Shown here: positions 22,913-31,381 of the stretch, piece after piece
Layout of the letters: each line of letters opens with the position of its first letter
Numbering within the stretch: position 1 is the first letter of the stretch
From: an uncultured Erysipelotrichaceae bacterium
Lineage (GTDB): Bacteria > Bacillota_I > Bacilli_A > RF39 > UBA660
Direction of reading: 5' to 3'
NCBI GenBank assembly: GCA_902783215.1
Contig: CACZQD010000066.1
Location: forward strand, 1-53,756
DNA length: 53,756 bases
Program-made: the position numbers and the translations under genes
The notes under the pieces: model-generated
Seen by the model: only the letters and a program-made list of their open reading frames with translations
The model's database searches: none
What the model was told of the DNA's origin: nothing

Positions 22913-23968
22913 ATGGAATATATTATTATAGGGTTATTAGTTATTGTTATTATTTTATTAGTTATAGTTATATTTAAAAAAGGTAATAATGATGTAGTTG
23001 AGAAGGTTAGTTCTTTAGAGATTGATATGATTAAAGAATTAAATAATTTTAATAATAATTTAAATAAAGATTTTAATGATATGAATGATAAAATTGATCA
23101 TAAATTAAATCATATTAATGATAAGGTAAATGAAAGATTAGATGAGAATTTTGAAAGAACTAATAAAACATTTACGAATGTCTTAGAAAGATTATCTAAA
23201 ATAGATGAGGCTCAGAAAAAGATTGATCATTTATCTAGTGATATTGTTTCATTACAGGGTATTTTAACTGATAAAAAAACTAGAGGTATCTTTGGTGAGG
23301 TTAATTTAAATCATATTTTAACTAATATTTTTGGACCTAATAATGATAAAGTATATAAGATGCAATATCCATTTTCTAATGGGACTATTGTTGATTGTGC
23401 CTTATTTGCTCCAGAACCTTTAGGTTTAATTGGTATTGATTCTAAATTTCCTTTAGAAAATTATCAAATAATGGTTGATAAAAACAATAATGTGGCTACT
23501 AGAAAACAAGCTGAAAAATTATTTAAAGGTGATATGAAAAAACATATTGATGCGATTAGTAGTAAATATATTATTCCAGGTGAGACTAGTGAACAGGCTA
23601 TTATGTTTTTACCAGCTGAAGCTATTTTTGCTGAGATTAATGCTTATCATAATGATATTGTTGATTATGCTTATAAAAAGAAAGTATGGATTACTTCCCC
23701 AACAACTTTAATTAGTACTTTAACAACTATTCAAGTTATTATTAAGAATTTAGAGAGAGATAAATATGCTAAAGTTATTCATAATGAATTAAGACTTTTA
23801 GATGTTGAATTTAAACGTTATAAAGATCGTTGGGATAAATTATATCGTAGTATTGAAACAGTTAGTAAAGATGTTAAGGATATTCATACTACTACTGATA
23901 AGATTACCAAAAGATTTGATAGTATTAATCAGGTAGAGATTGAGGAAATTGATTATGAAACACAGTGA
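22913..23968 (+). CDS. rmuC: DNA recombination protein RmuC family
   Basis: RmuC proteins have a membrane helix, a coiled coil and a PD-(D/E)xK-like nuclease fold. They limit inversions at short inverted repeats. Residues 2-22 form a Val/Ile-rich membrane helix. Residues about 30-110 are coiled coil, with repeated NNFNNNLNKDFNDMNDKIDHK-like heptads. The core has GIFGEVNLNHIL, VDCALFAPEPLGLIGIDSKFPLENY and AIMFLPAEAIFAEINAY. Length 351 aa is at the short end of the family. It overlaps the next gene by 14 bp. Confidence 0.93.
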   Translation: MEYIIIGLLVIVIILLVIVIFKKGNNDVVEKVSSLEIDMIKELNNFNNNLNKDFNDMNDKIDHKLNHINDKVNERLDENFERTNKTFTNVLERLSKIDEAQKKIDHLSSDIVSLQGILTDKKTRGIFGEVNLNHILTNIFGPNNDKVYKMQYPFSNGTIVDCALFAPEPLGLIGIDSKFPLENYQIMVDKNNNVATRKQAEKLFKGDMKKHIDAISSKYIIPGETSEQAIMFLPAEAIFAEINAYHNDIVDYAYKKKVWITSPTTLISTLTTIQVIIKNLERDKYAKVIHNELRLLDVEFKRYKDRWDKLYRSIETVSKDVKDIHTTTDKITKRFDSINQVEIEEIDYETQ

Positions 23969-24710
23969 TCGATTATATAGTTATAATGAAATAAACAATG
24001 ATAAATTAAGAGAGTTTTCGGAAGGTAGTGAATCACTTTACCAATTATTAAAGTATTGTTATGATCATAAAATATATACGCATGCATGTTGTAAAGGACA
24101 CGAAAATGAAATATCTAAACCATATATTTCTTTCTATGTTACTGATAAAGAACAAATGAGTTCATTAATAGATGATGTGATGAATAATTATGAATCGGAA
24201 AGTTTTGCTTGTGAAATAACTAATTTTGATCGTCTTAGATTAGGTATTTATTGTCTTGGTTTAGAGAATAGAGATTACTTTTTTGATTTAATTACTAATT
24301 CGCTTAAAAATATTAAAAGTAATAGTAATTATAACAAATTATTTGAATTAAATGACTTTTTAAAAAATTATGGCAATAAATTATTTACAATTGATATTCA
24401 AAATGAGTTTATTGAATTATCTAATCCTATATATAAAAAAATAATTATTGAAAATGGAAAAGAAATATATACTAATGACAAACCATCATCAGGCGATATG
24501 GTATATCAAGTTGATAATCGGAAGTTTTATTTACCTGATGATATTGGAGATGGTGGTATAAAGGAAGGACAGATCGTTAGAGATAAAGATATTTTTAAAA
24601 ATGATATTGAACTTCCTTGTTCTATTATTATTTCTAATGAATTTGTTGATGAATTTTATAATAAAGTTAATCAATATATGAATAGTCATAAAAAAGAAGA
24701 TATACTTTAA
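23955..24710 (+). CDS. Protein of unknown function with CxGH-type motif
   Basis: I do not recognise the family. The 251-residue protein has THACCKGHE near residue 44, followed by KPYISFYVTD. A Cys/His cluster before a beta strand recurs in small unannotated proteins and may bind metal. No signal peptide or membrane helix is seen. ATG 23955 is used because GAGGAA lies seven bases upstream; the open frame extends to TTG 23940. It overlaps rmuC and ends in a strong terminator, so it is cotranscribed with rmuC, but I see no functional link. Confidence 0.7.
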   Translation: MKHSDRLYSYNEINNDKLREFSEGSESLYQLLKYCYDHKIYTHACCKGHENEISKPYISFYVTDKEQMSSLIDDVMNNYESESFACEITNFDRLRLGIYCLGLENRDYFFDLITNSLKNIKSNSNYNKLFELNDFLKNYGNKLFTIDIQNEFIELSNPIYKKIIIENGKEIYTNDKPSSGDMVYQVDNRKFYLPDDIGDGGIKEGQIVRDKDIFKNDIELPCSIIISNEFVDEFYNKVNQYMNSHKKEDIL

Positions 24711-24715
24711 AAAAT

Positions 24716-24752
24716 ATATAAATTATGTGGATACATGATTTATATTTTTTTT
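24716..24752 (+). terminator. Intrinsic terminator after the rmuC operon
   Basis: ATATAAATTATG (24716-24727) pairs with CATGATTTATAT (24734-24745) with one wobble; T run to 24752. Confidence 0.88.
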
Positions 24753-24806
24753 ATAAAAAGGAAAATGAAAACTTTTATCGAATAATATAGATGAAAGGAG
24801 AATTTC

Positions 24807-25625
24807 ATGAATGTTATTAATGAATATACAGATAAAATATTTGAAGAAATAAAACATATAGATGAAGAGGGCAATGAATATTGGTTATCAAGAGAATTAC
24901 AACAAGTTTTGGAATATACACAGTGGAGAAGATTTGCAAGTGTAATTGAAAAGGCAAAAAAAGCTTGTGATAATTCAAAAATAAATATTAATGATCATTT
25001 TGCCTATGTTGGCAAAACGATAAAAATGCCAAAGGGTGCAACAAAAAAAGTTGCAGATTTTAAATTGTCAAGATATGCATGTTATCTGATTGTTCAAAAT
25101 GCAGATCCGAGAAAAAAGTTTATTGCTTTGGGTCAAACTTATTTTGCTATTCAAACAAGAAAACAAGAATTGATTGACACGGAATATAGTAAAATGACAG
25201 AAGAAGAAAAAAGATTTTATCAACGAGATTTAACTAAAAAAGGAAATTATTCTTTAAATATTACTGCTAAGAATGCAGGAGTTAAGAATTTTGATAAATT
25301 TCATAATGCGGGATATAAGGGATTATATAATGGAGAAACTGCCAATGATATTGCACAAAGAAAGAATTTAAGATATAGAGAAGATATATTGGATAATATG
25401 TGTAGTGAAGAATTAATTGCAAATTTGTTTAGAATCTCTTTAACTGAACAAAAATTGAAAAATGAGAAAGTTAAACTAGGTAAAGAAGCTAATCAAGCAC
25501 ATTATGAAGTGGGGCAAGATATTAGAAAAACTATAAAAAAACAAGGTGGGACATTACCAGAAGAATTTCCCACACCAACTAAAAGTTTAAAGGAGTTGGA
25601 ACACAATATAAATAAATTTGATTAA
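24807..25625 (+). CDS. dinD: DNA damage-inducible protein D (DinD-like, BRO-N domain)
   Basis: DinD in E. coli is an SOS-induced inhibitor of RecA filaments. The N-terminal BRO-N-like domain has YWLSRELQQVLEYTQWRRF, followed by FKLSRYACYLIVQNADPRK and ALGQTYFAIQTRKQEL. The C-terminal half has GVKNFDKFHNAGYKGLYNGET and an EVGQDIRKTIKKQGGTLPEE block, all typical of DinD. Length 272 aa fits. AAAGGAGA precedes the ATG. I could not find a convincing CGAAC-N4-GTTCG LexA box upstream, so SOS control is not shown here. Confidence 0.9.
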   Translation: MNVINEYTDKIFEEIKHIDEEGNEYWLSRELQQVLEYTQWRRFASVIEKAKKACDNSKININDHFAYVGKTIKMPKGATKKVADFKLSRYACYLIVQNADPRKKFIALGQTYFAIQTRKQELIDTEYSKMTEEEKRFYQRDLTKKGNYSLNITAKNAGVKNFDKFHNAGYKGLYNGETANDIAQRKNLRYREDILDNMCSEELIANLFRISLTEQKLKNEKVKLGKEANQAHYEVGQDIRKTIKKQGGTLPEEFPTPTKSLKELEHNINKFD

Positions 25626-25668
25626 ATAGATTAAACGTGATAAAATGATTGAGACATTGGAGGAGTTT

Positions 25669-26397
25669 ATGGATTTAAAAGGGAAAGTAGCTTTAGTTAC
25701 TGGTTCTAGTCGTGGAATAGGAAAATCTATTATATTAGAATTAGCTAAAAGAGGATGTAACGTTATAATTAATTATATTCAAAACAAAGAATTAGCTTTA
25801 AATGTGAAGAAAGAAGTTAATAAATATAATGTTGAATCATTAGTTATTAAAGCTGATATTTCAAATGAAGAAGAAGTTAAAGATATGGTATCTCAAATTA
25901 TGATTGAATTTGGGCATATTGATATTTTAGTTAATAATGCTAGTATTGCTTTAGATAATTATTTAGAAGATAAAAGTGTGGAAGAATTTAAGAAAGTGAT
26001 TGATGTAAATTTAGTTGGGTCTTTTATTGTTAGTAAATTAGTGTCAGAGAAAATGACTGAAGGAACTATTATTAATATAGCATCTAATAATGGAATAGAC
26101 CAACAAACTACTTATAGCATTGATTATGATGCATCAAAAGCAGGTATTATTTCTTTAACTCATTCATTTGCTAGATCTTGTCCACATTTAAGAGTTAATG
26201 CTATCGCACCTGGTTGGATTAATACCGAACCAGTGTTAAGTATGAATCCTGATACTATAAATGAAGAAAAGAATAAGATTATTATGAATAGGTTTGGTCA
26301 GCCAGAGGAAGTAGCTAAATTAGTATGTTTTTTAGCAAGTGATGATGCTAGTTATATTAATGATAGTATTATTCGTATTGATGGAGGAATTAAGTAA
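25669..26397 (+). CDS. Short-chain dehydrogenase/reductase (FabG-like)
   Basis: It is a classical SDR of 242 residues. Features are the cofactor loop TGSSRGIGKS (TGxxxGIG, about residues 11-20), NNAS, the catalytic Ser in IASNNG and YDASKAG (YxxxK), then NAIAPGWINT. The overall pattern resembles 3-oxoacyl-ACP reductase, but no fatty acid genes are near, so the substrate is unknown. ATG 25669 is preferred to ATG 25645 because GGAGGAG lies between them, four bases before it. Its stop overlaps the start of the next gene (TAATG). Confidence 0.88.
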   Translation: MDLKGKVALVTGSSRGIGKSIILELAKRGCNVIINYIQNKELALNVKKEVNKYNVESLVIKADISNEEEVKDMVSQIMIEFGHIDILVNNASIALDNYLEDKSVEEFKKVIDVNLVGSFIVSKLVSEKMTEGTIINIASNNGIDQQTTYSIDYDASKAGIISLTHSFARSCPHLRVNAIAPGWINTEPVLSMNPDTINEEKNKIIMNRFGQPEEVAKLVCFLASDDASYINDSIIRIDGGIK

Positions 26398-27617
26398 TGG
26401 ATATAGAAAAATTAGTTGAAGAAAGTGAAAAAGAATTACAAAGTGAATTTAACTATTTAGATAAATTATGTTTTGATAATAGTTTAAAAGTTTTAGATGC
26501 TTTTAGAAAGTATAAAGTATCAACTACTCATTTTGAAGGCACTACGGGATATGGGTATAATGATTTAGGAAGAGATACAATTGAAAAAGTCTTTGCTTAT
26601 ATTTTAGATGGAGAAGATAGTTTAGTAAGAACACAATTAATATCGGGTACACACGCTATATCTACAGCTTTATTTGGTTGTTTAAGACCTAATGATTTAT
26701 TATTATCAGTTAGTGGAACTCCATATGATACTTTGCATGAAGTTATTGGTATTAAAGATAATGCTAGCTCATTAATTTCTTTTGGAATTAAGTATGATGA
26801 AATAGAATTAGTGGACAATGATTTTGATTATGATAAAATAAAAACATATATTGAAAATAATCAAGTAAAAGTATTATATGTTCAAAGATCTAAAGGTTAT
26901 TCAAATCGTAAGAGTATTAGTATTGATAAAATAAGTAATTTAGTTAAATTAGTTAAAAATATTGATAAAGATATTATTATTATGATTGATAATTGTTATT
27001 GCGAATTTGTAAGTTTAAAAACACCTTTAACAGTTGGTGCGGATATTATTATAGGTTCATTAATTAAAAACTTAGGTGGTGGTATTGCACCTAATGGAGG
27101 ATATATTGCTGGAAGAAAAGATTTAATTCATTTATGTAGTGAAAGACTTAATGTTGCTGGTGAAGCTAAGGAGGTTGGACCTAGTTTAGGTTTAAATAAA
27201 CAACTATTACAAGGATTATATAATGCTCCTAGTGTGGTTAATGCATCTTTAAAAACAGCTGTATTAACTAGTTTAGTTTTAGAAAAATTAGGATATGATG
27301 TTGAACCTAAATATAATGAAGATAGAGTAGACATTGTTCAAAGTATCATATTCAATAATAGTGAGAAACTAATTAAGTATTGTCAAGGAATACAAGCAGC
27401 ATCTGCAATTGATTCTTTTGCCTTGCCAATGCCTGATCCAATGCCTGGTTATGATGATAAAATTATTATGGCTAGTGGTTCATTTATTCAAGGGTCATCA
27501 ATTGAAATATCTTGTGATGGTCCAATTAGAAAACCATACATTGCTTATCAACAAGGATCTTTAACTTATGAATATGGTAAAATAGCATTGATAAGTGCTT
27601 TAAAAAATATTAAATAA
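26397..27617 (+). CDS. Methionine gamma-lyase family protein (aluminium-resistance family, YnbB-like)
   Basis: It is a PLP-dependent fold-type I enzyme of the Cys/Met metabolism superfamily, close to YnbB of Bacillus. Family blocks are THFEGTTGYGYNDLGRDTIE near residue 41, QLISGTHAIS, SVSGTPYDTLHEVIG, IDNCYCEF, and GSLIKNLGGGIAPNGGYIAG with the PLP lysine at about 222. The C-terminal block is SGSFIQGSSIEISCDGPIR. Its 406 residues match the family. Physiological substrates are not settled for this family. In many Bacilli this gene lies near miaA, hfq and glnA; here it follows an SDR. Confidence 0.9.
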   Translation: MDIEKLVEESEKELQSEFNYLDKLCFDNSLKVLDAFRKYKVSTTHFEGTTGYGYNDLGRDTIEKVFAYILDGEDSLVRTQLISGTHAISTALFGCLRPNDLLLSVSGTPYDTLHEVIGIKDNASSLISFGIKYDEIELVDNDFDYDKIKTYIENNQVKVLYVQRSKGYSNRKSISIDKISNLVKLVKNIDKDIIIMIDNCYCEFVSLKTPLTVGADIIIGSLIKNLGGGIAPNGGYIAGRKDLIHLCSERLNVAGEAKEVGPSLGLNKQLLQGLYNAPSVVNASLKTAVLTSLVLEKLGYDVEPKYNEDRVDIVQSIIFNNSEKLIKYCQGIQAASAIDSFALPMPDPMPGYDDKIIMASGSFIQGSSIEISCDGPIRKPYIAYQQGSLTYEYGKIALISALKNIK

Positions 27618-27620
27618 AAC

Positions 27621-27649
27621 TTGCATATATTTAAAATATATGGTATTAT
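27621..27649 (+). promoter_or_regulatory. Promoter of rplS
   Basis: TTGCAT (27621-27626), 17 bp, TATTAT (27644-27649), placed just after the preceding stop. Confidence 0.75.
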
Positions 27650-27655
27650 TATTAA

Positions 27656-27697
27656 CGTGATCCGCTGGGTTTATTATTTATGATCATAAATTATAGA
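27656..27697 (+). ncRNA. Candidate ribosomal protein L19 leader in the rplS 5'UTR
   Basis: GTGATC (27658-27663) can pair with GATCAT (27682-27687, one G-U), enclosing CCGCTGGGTTTATT. The CCGCTGGG block stands out as GC-rich in an AT-rich region. This position and layout fit the Bacillota L19 autoregulatory leader (Rfam L19_leader). The family match is from memory and needs a covariance-model test. Confidence 0.5.
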
Positions 27698-27713
27698 AAG
27701 GAATGTGACAACA

Positions 27714-28082
27714 ATGAATTTAGTAGAAAAGATTACTAAAAAACAAATTAGAACTGATATTCCTGAGTTTCGTGTTGGTGATACTGTAAAAGTTAATCTT
27801 AAGATTGACGAAAAAGATTCTCGTGGAAATATCAAAACAAGAATTAAAGTTTATGAAGGACTTGTAATGGCTATTCAAGGTTCTGGAGTGAGTAAAACAT
27901 TTATCGTTAGAAAAGTTTCAGGTAATGTAGGAACTGAAAAAACTTTACCAGTTAATTCACCTCGTATTGATTCAATCGAAGTTGTAAGAAAAGGTAAAGT
28001 AAGACGTGCTAAATTAAATTATATTAGAAATGCAAAGAAAGCTCCTAAGATCAAAGAAAGAGCCGATAAGAAGGGAAAATAA
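27714..28082 (+). CDS. rplS: 50S ribosomal protein L19
   Basis: L19 sits at the 30S/50S interface. Family sequence includes VEKITKKQIRTDIPEFRVGDTVKV, KTRIKVYEGLVMAIQGSGVSKTF, VRKVSGNVGTEKTLPVNSPRI and VRRAKLNYIRNAKKAPKIKE. Length 122 aa is typical. ATG 27714 gives the usual N-terminus; GTG 27705 is in frame but adds three residues. GAAAGGAA lies ten bases upstream. It has its own promoter and leader, and is separated from rpsP by 14 kb, unlike the compact rpsP-rimM-trmD-rplS cluster of Bacillus. Confidence 0.97.
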   Translation: MNLVEKITKKQIRTDIPEFRVGDTVKVNLKIDEKDSRGNIKTRIKVYEGLVMAIQGSGVSKTFIVRKVSGNVGTEKTLPVNSPRIDSIEVVRKGKVRRAKLNYIRNAKKAPKIKERADKKGK

Positions 28083-28109
28083 AAATAAGGCTATTTGTAG
28101 CCTTATTTT
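28083..28109 (+). terminator. Intrinsic terminator after rplS
   Basis: AAATAAGGCTA (28083-28093) pairs perfectly with TAGCCTTATTT (28098-28108). Confidence 0.85.
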
Positions 28110-28123
28110 GTTAGGTGATAAAT

Positions 28124-28648
28124 ATGGATGTTAAAAAATTTATTAAAGGAATAGTTCCTTATGCTTTTATTGTAGTATTTGTTATACTGTTTAGAACTTT
28201 TATTGCAACTCCTGTAGTTGTTGATGGACCATCAATGGATCCAACTTTAAAAAATGGTCAATTATTAATATTAAATAAAATACCAATTAAACATAAGCGT
28301 TTTGAAATAGTTGTTGTAAAAAAGAATATAAATGGTAAAAAGGAAAGATTAGTTAAAAGAATAATAGGTATGCCAGGAGAAAGTGTTGAATATAAACATA
28401 GAAAACTATATATAAATGGTGTTAAAGTAAAAGATAAATTTGCTAAAAATACAGAGAGGTTTATCATGTCAGATGTTTATGATAAGAAAAAAATACCCAA
28501 TGATTATTATTTTGTAATGGGTGATAATAGAGATGTATCTTTAGATAGTCGCGATCCATTAGTTGGTTTCATAAGTGAAGATGAAATAGTTGGTAATGCA
28601 GTCTTTAGAATATGGCCATTTAATAAGCTTGGTACTTTAGGGAAGTAG
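28124..28648 (+). CDS. lepB: Signal peptidase I
   Basis: The S26 serine protease removes signal peptides from secreted proteins such as the lectin in this window. One N-terminal membrane helix is present (about residues 8-27). Catalytic Ser lies in DGPSMDPTL (about 40), catalytic Lys in RLVKRIIGMPGE (about 79), and the C-terminal box is MGDNRDVSLDSRDPLVG. Length 174 aa fits the Gram-positive type. ATG 28124 has TAGGTGA upstream; GTG 28115 is the open-frame alternative. The next gene starts seven bases after its stop. Confidence 0.96.
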   Translation: MDVKKFIKGIVPYAFIVVFVILFRTFIATPVVVDGPSMDPTLKNGQLLILNKIPIKHKRFEIVVVKKNINGKKERLVKRIIGMPGESVEYKHRKLYINGVKVKDKFAKNTERFIMSDVYDKKKIPNDYYFVMGDNRDVSLDSRDPLVGFISEDEIVGNAVFRIWPFNKLGTLGK

Positions 28649-28654
28649 TTTTAT

Positions 28655-30379
28655 ATGAATGATAAAGAATATGTAGATGCTATAAGATTTATTGATAAAG
28701 TATATAAAACACTGTACAAAAGTAAATCAGTTAGTTTTGGTAAAAACGTTTATTTAAAATTTGATAATATTCGTAGTTATTTAGATAAAATGGATTTAAT
28801 TCATCGGAAAGCATTATTAAATTCAAAATATGTCGATATGATAAAAAAATTATATTATGATAAATATATAATTAAAAGGAATGATATTCCAAGACAATAT
28901 TATTATAACTATATAGAAAGATTAAAAGAATCTGGTTATGGCAATATTGTTTTGACTAATGACTTAAAAAAACAAATTCAAGACGATGTAATTAATAATC
29001 AGAAAGAAAGTTTAGATGTATGGTTAGATTTTTTGTTTAGTGATAAATCTATTGAATATACTATATGGTCTAAGTTTTGGGCATTTCAAGGAATGCTTAA
29101 ATTAGGTAAATATAATTCAGAAACTAAAAGCTTTAATAAACGTCGAAAAAATAGCATTCTTAGATTTGCTGATTTAAATGAAGATGCATTAAAATTATCT
29201 TTAGAATATATAGAAAGATTTATAAAAAAGAAATCGTTAGATGATGATAAGTTAGAAAAATTAGTTAAATCTGGATCTTTTGAATGTGTATATGGATATA
29301 TTATTGAGCAAATAAATGCCTATACTGATGAAGGTGTATGGGTAAAATATCCTAAAGGAAGCGATCCACTACCTTTAGTAAAATCATTACAAGGGTATAA
29401 TCTTGATTGGTGTACTATTGGTATGAAATCTGCATCTGATCATTTACAACTAGGAGATTTCTATATCTTTTATACAAAAGATCATAATGGTAAGTTTAAA
29501 GTTCCAAGAGCTGCAATAAGAATGGTAGATAATAATATAGCTGAAATTCGTGGAATTGGAGAAGGTCAAAGTATCGAACCACAACTTGAAAAGATTGTAG
29601 AATCAAAATTAAACGAATTTCCAAATAAAGACATTTATTATAAAAAAGTTAAAGATATGGAGTATTTAACACACATTTATAATTTACATAAAGCAGGTAA
29701 GCAGCTTTCCGCATACAATTTACGTTTTTTATATGAAATAGATAATACTATTGATGGATTTGGATATGATAAAGATCCAAGAATTAAGGAAATAATTGAT
29801 AGTCGTAACATTAAAGAAGATTTAGCTACTATATTTAATTGTTCTATAGAATTAATTGCAACGACAGAAGAAGAATTATATAGTAATCCAGAAAACATAG
29901 TGTGCTACTGCGGGGATTTAAAATATAAAGATAATGTTGTTTTTTCTAAACTAAAGTGTGTGATGGGTAAAGCTGATTTTTCAAAATTAGATACAATTAT
30001 GGGTATTGTTCCAGAACTTGAAAGTGTTACTGATACTTTTTATGGAGAAAAACTTAAGACAGCTAAAGGTTTAGAAAATTTAAAATATATTGGTGGAAGT
30101 GCATTGTTTGATGAATTAGAATCTGCTGCTGGATTAAATAATCTAAAATTAATTGGTTGGTCAGCATATTTTAATAGTTTAACTGATTTAAATGGATTAG
30201 ATAGTTTAATAAGTATTAGATGGAGTGCAGAATTTAATTCACTATTATCTTTAGATCATTTAGAAGTTTTAAAATATATTGGTGGTAATTTACACGTTGA
30301 ATCATTAGAAGATACAAGTAAGTTAAATCAAATTAATGTTGGTGGAACCACATATATTAAAGATCAAAAAAAGCTATGA
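28655..30379 (+). CDS. Unknown protein with WCT-type central domain and 21-residue C-terminal repeats
   Basis: I do not recognise the 574-residue protein. Its N-terminal 200 residues are charged and helical. The middle (about 230-320) has LDWCTIGMKSAS, LGDFYIFYTKDHNG, PRAAIRMVDN and IAEIRGIGEGQSI. This layout resembles the core of PcfJ-like and related plasmid/phage proteins (WC, GxxY/F, then ExRG.xN/GQ), but the similarity is weak. The C-terminus (about 425-570) is a solenoid of roughly 21-residue leucine-rich units, such as LKYIGGSALFDELESAAGLN, repeated as LKLIGWSAYFNSL and LISIRWSAEFNSL. No signal peptide or membrane helix. It may be a cytoplasmic binding protein. It is cotranscribed with lepB. 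Confidence 0.65.
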   Translation: MNDKEYVDAIRFIDKVYKTLYKSKSVSFGKNVYLKFDNIRSYLDKMDLIHRKALLNSKYVDMIKKLYYDKYIIKRNDIPRQYYYNYIERLKESGYGNIVLTNDLKKQIQDDVINNQKESLDVWLDFLFSDKSIEYTIWSKFWAFQGMLKLGKYNSETKSFNKRRKNSILRFADLNEDALKLSLEYIERFIKKKSLDDDKLEKLVKSGSFECVYGYIIEQINAYTDEGVWVKYPKGSDPLPLVKSLQGYNLDWCTIGMKSASDHLQLGDFYIFYTKDHNGKFKVPRAAIRMVDNNIAEIRGIGEGQSIEPQLEKIVESKLNEFPNKDIYYKKVKDMEYLTHIYNLHKAGKQLSAYNLRFLYEIDNTIDGFGYDKDPRIKEIIDSRNIKEDLATIFNCSIELIATTEEELYSNPENIVCYCGDLKYKDNVVFSKLKCVMGKADFSKLDTIMGIVPELESVTDTFYGEKLKTAKGLENLKYIGGSALFDELESAAGLNNLKLIGWSAYFNSLTDLNGLDSLISIRWSAEFNSLLSLDHLEVLKYIGGNLHVESLEDTSKLNQINVGGTTYIKDQKKL

Positions 30380-30396
30380 TATTAATCATAGTTTTA
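30372..30396 (+). terminator. Intrinsic terminator overlapping the end of the repeat protein gene
   Basis: AGCTATGAT (30372-30380) pairs with ATCATAGTT (30385-30393) with one wobble; the stop codon is inside the stem. Confidence 0.8.
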
Positions 30397-30397
30397 T

Positions 30398-30426
30398 TTG
30401 ACATATAAAAAAAATTAATGTATTAT
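30398..30426 (+). promoter_or_regulatory. Strong sigma-A promoter
   Basis: TTGACA (30398-30403), 17 bp, TATTAT (30421-30426). The expected transcript start (about 30433) leaves only a short leader before ATG 30447. Confidence 0.85.
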
Positions 30427-30446
30427 ATTAGCTCGTGGTGATGGTA

Positions 30447-31301
30447 ATGGATTTAATTAAAGAAGTTATGAAAAGAAAAACTAATGAGATTATTTTAAAT
30501 AACAAGTTAGGAAATAATAGTAATGATAATGTTATTCTATATGATATTATTTATAATAATGGATCAAAGTTAAATTACATTGAAAAGTTTAATGATCAGT
30601 TTAGTGGAACATCATTTATTAAAAGATTGTTACATGATGTTAAATTTTCTGAAGATATTCAACTTATTAAAATTGTTATTACTAATGAAAAATATAAATC
30701 ACTATCAGATTGCAATCTTTTTTATATAAATGAAAATCTAAAAATGAATGATCAATTATTTAATAATATTGAACAAGTAAAAAATAAAATTAATTTGTAT
30801 CATATGTTTAGTTCATCTGAATTTAATAAATATGATCAATTCACTGATAAAGATTATGCATTACTTAATTCTATTGTTGATATTATTGATAGTAATGAAA
30901 CAATTAGATACGGATGTGTAGTTAATAAGGTAAAATTGTCTAGTTTGAAATCTAATCATAGAACTTTTTATAATATTCAAATTTGTTCAATGTATTCAAT
31001 TGAAAAAGATTATAAAAATAAATTAATAAGTGGCAAAGTTTATAAAGGAATGAATTTTGAAAATAAGTATAGTAAAAATTACATAGTAAAATCATTTACT
31101 ACACAAGAATACTTAAATAATTTGAGTTTATTAACTAGAAAAACGCTTATTAAAGAGTTTCCATATTTAGTAGATTATTTTTTAGAACTTATTAGTTGGA
31201 AAAATGTTAATAAAACAGATATTATACCAGAAGAAGTATATGATGTAATTAAACAAAAATATATGAATAGTGATAAAAAAGTTAAAGAATATATAAAGTA
31301 A
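30447..31301 (+). CDS. Hypothetical cytoplasmic protein
   Basis: I do not recognise this 284-residue protein. It is rich in Asn, Lys and Ile, has no signal peptide or membrane helix, and shows no catalytic motif. Mixed alpha/beta character is suggested by strands such as IQLIKIVITNEKY and RYGCVVNKVKLSSL. It is monocistronic, between a consensus promoter and a terminator whose stem begins in its last codons. ATG 30447 is chosen with GTGGTG six bases upstream; ATG 30441 and GTG 30435 are in frame but too near the predicted transcript start. Confidence 0.65.
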   Translation: MDLIKEVMKRKTNEIILNNKLGNNSNDNVILYDIIYNNGSKLNYIEKFNDQFSGTSFIKRLLHDVKFSEDIQLIKIVITNEKYKSLSDCNLFYINENLKMNDQLFNNIEQVKNKINLYHMFSSSEFNKYDQFTDKDYALLNSIVDIIDSNETIRYGCVVNKVKLSSLKSNHRTFYNIQICSMYSIEKDYKNKLISGKVYKGMNFENKYSKNYIVKSFTTQEYLNNLSLLTRKTLIKEFPYLVDYFLELISWKNVNKTDIIPEEVYDVIKQKYMNSDKKVKEYIK

Positions 31302-31317
31302 GTCTTTAACTTTTTTT
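31281..31317 (+). terminator. Intrinsic terminator after the hypothetical gene
   Basis: GTTAAAGA (31281-31288) pairs with TCTTTAAC (31303-31310) over a 14-base loop with the stop codon; seven T follow and run into the next -35 box. Confidence 0.8.
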
Positions 31318-31344
31318 GACATAGATATACTATTAGTGTACAAT
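31316..31344 (+). promoter_or_regulatory. Promoter of the Nudix-trxA unit
   Basis: TTGACA (31316-31321), 17 bp, TACAAT (31339-31344). The first T's of the -35 are the last T's of the upstream terminator. Confidence 0.85.
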
Positions 31345-31381
31345 CAATAATGTAAATAATTAAATAAAGGAGGTGTGCGTT

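Noticed and set aside
24711..24806. LexA/SOS box upstream of dinD
   Set aside because: Only a partial CGAATAATAT is seen, with no second half-site of the Gram-positive CGAAC-N4-GTTCG consensus.
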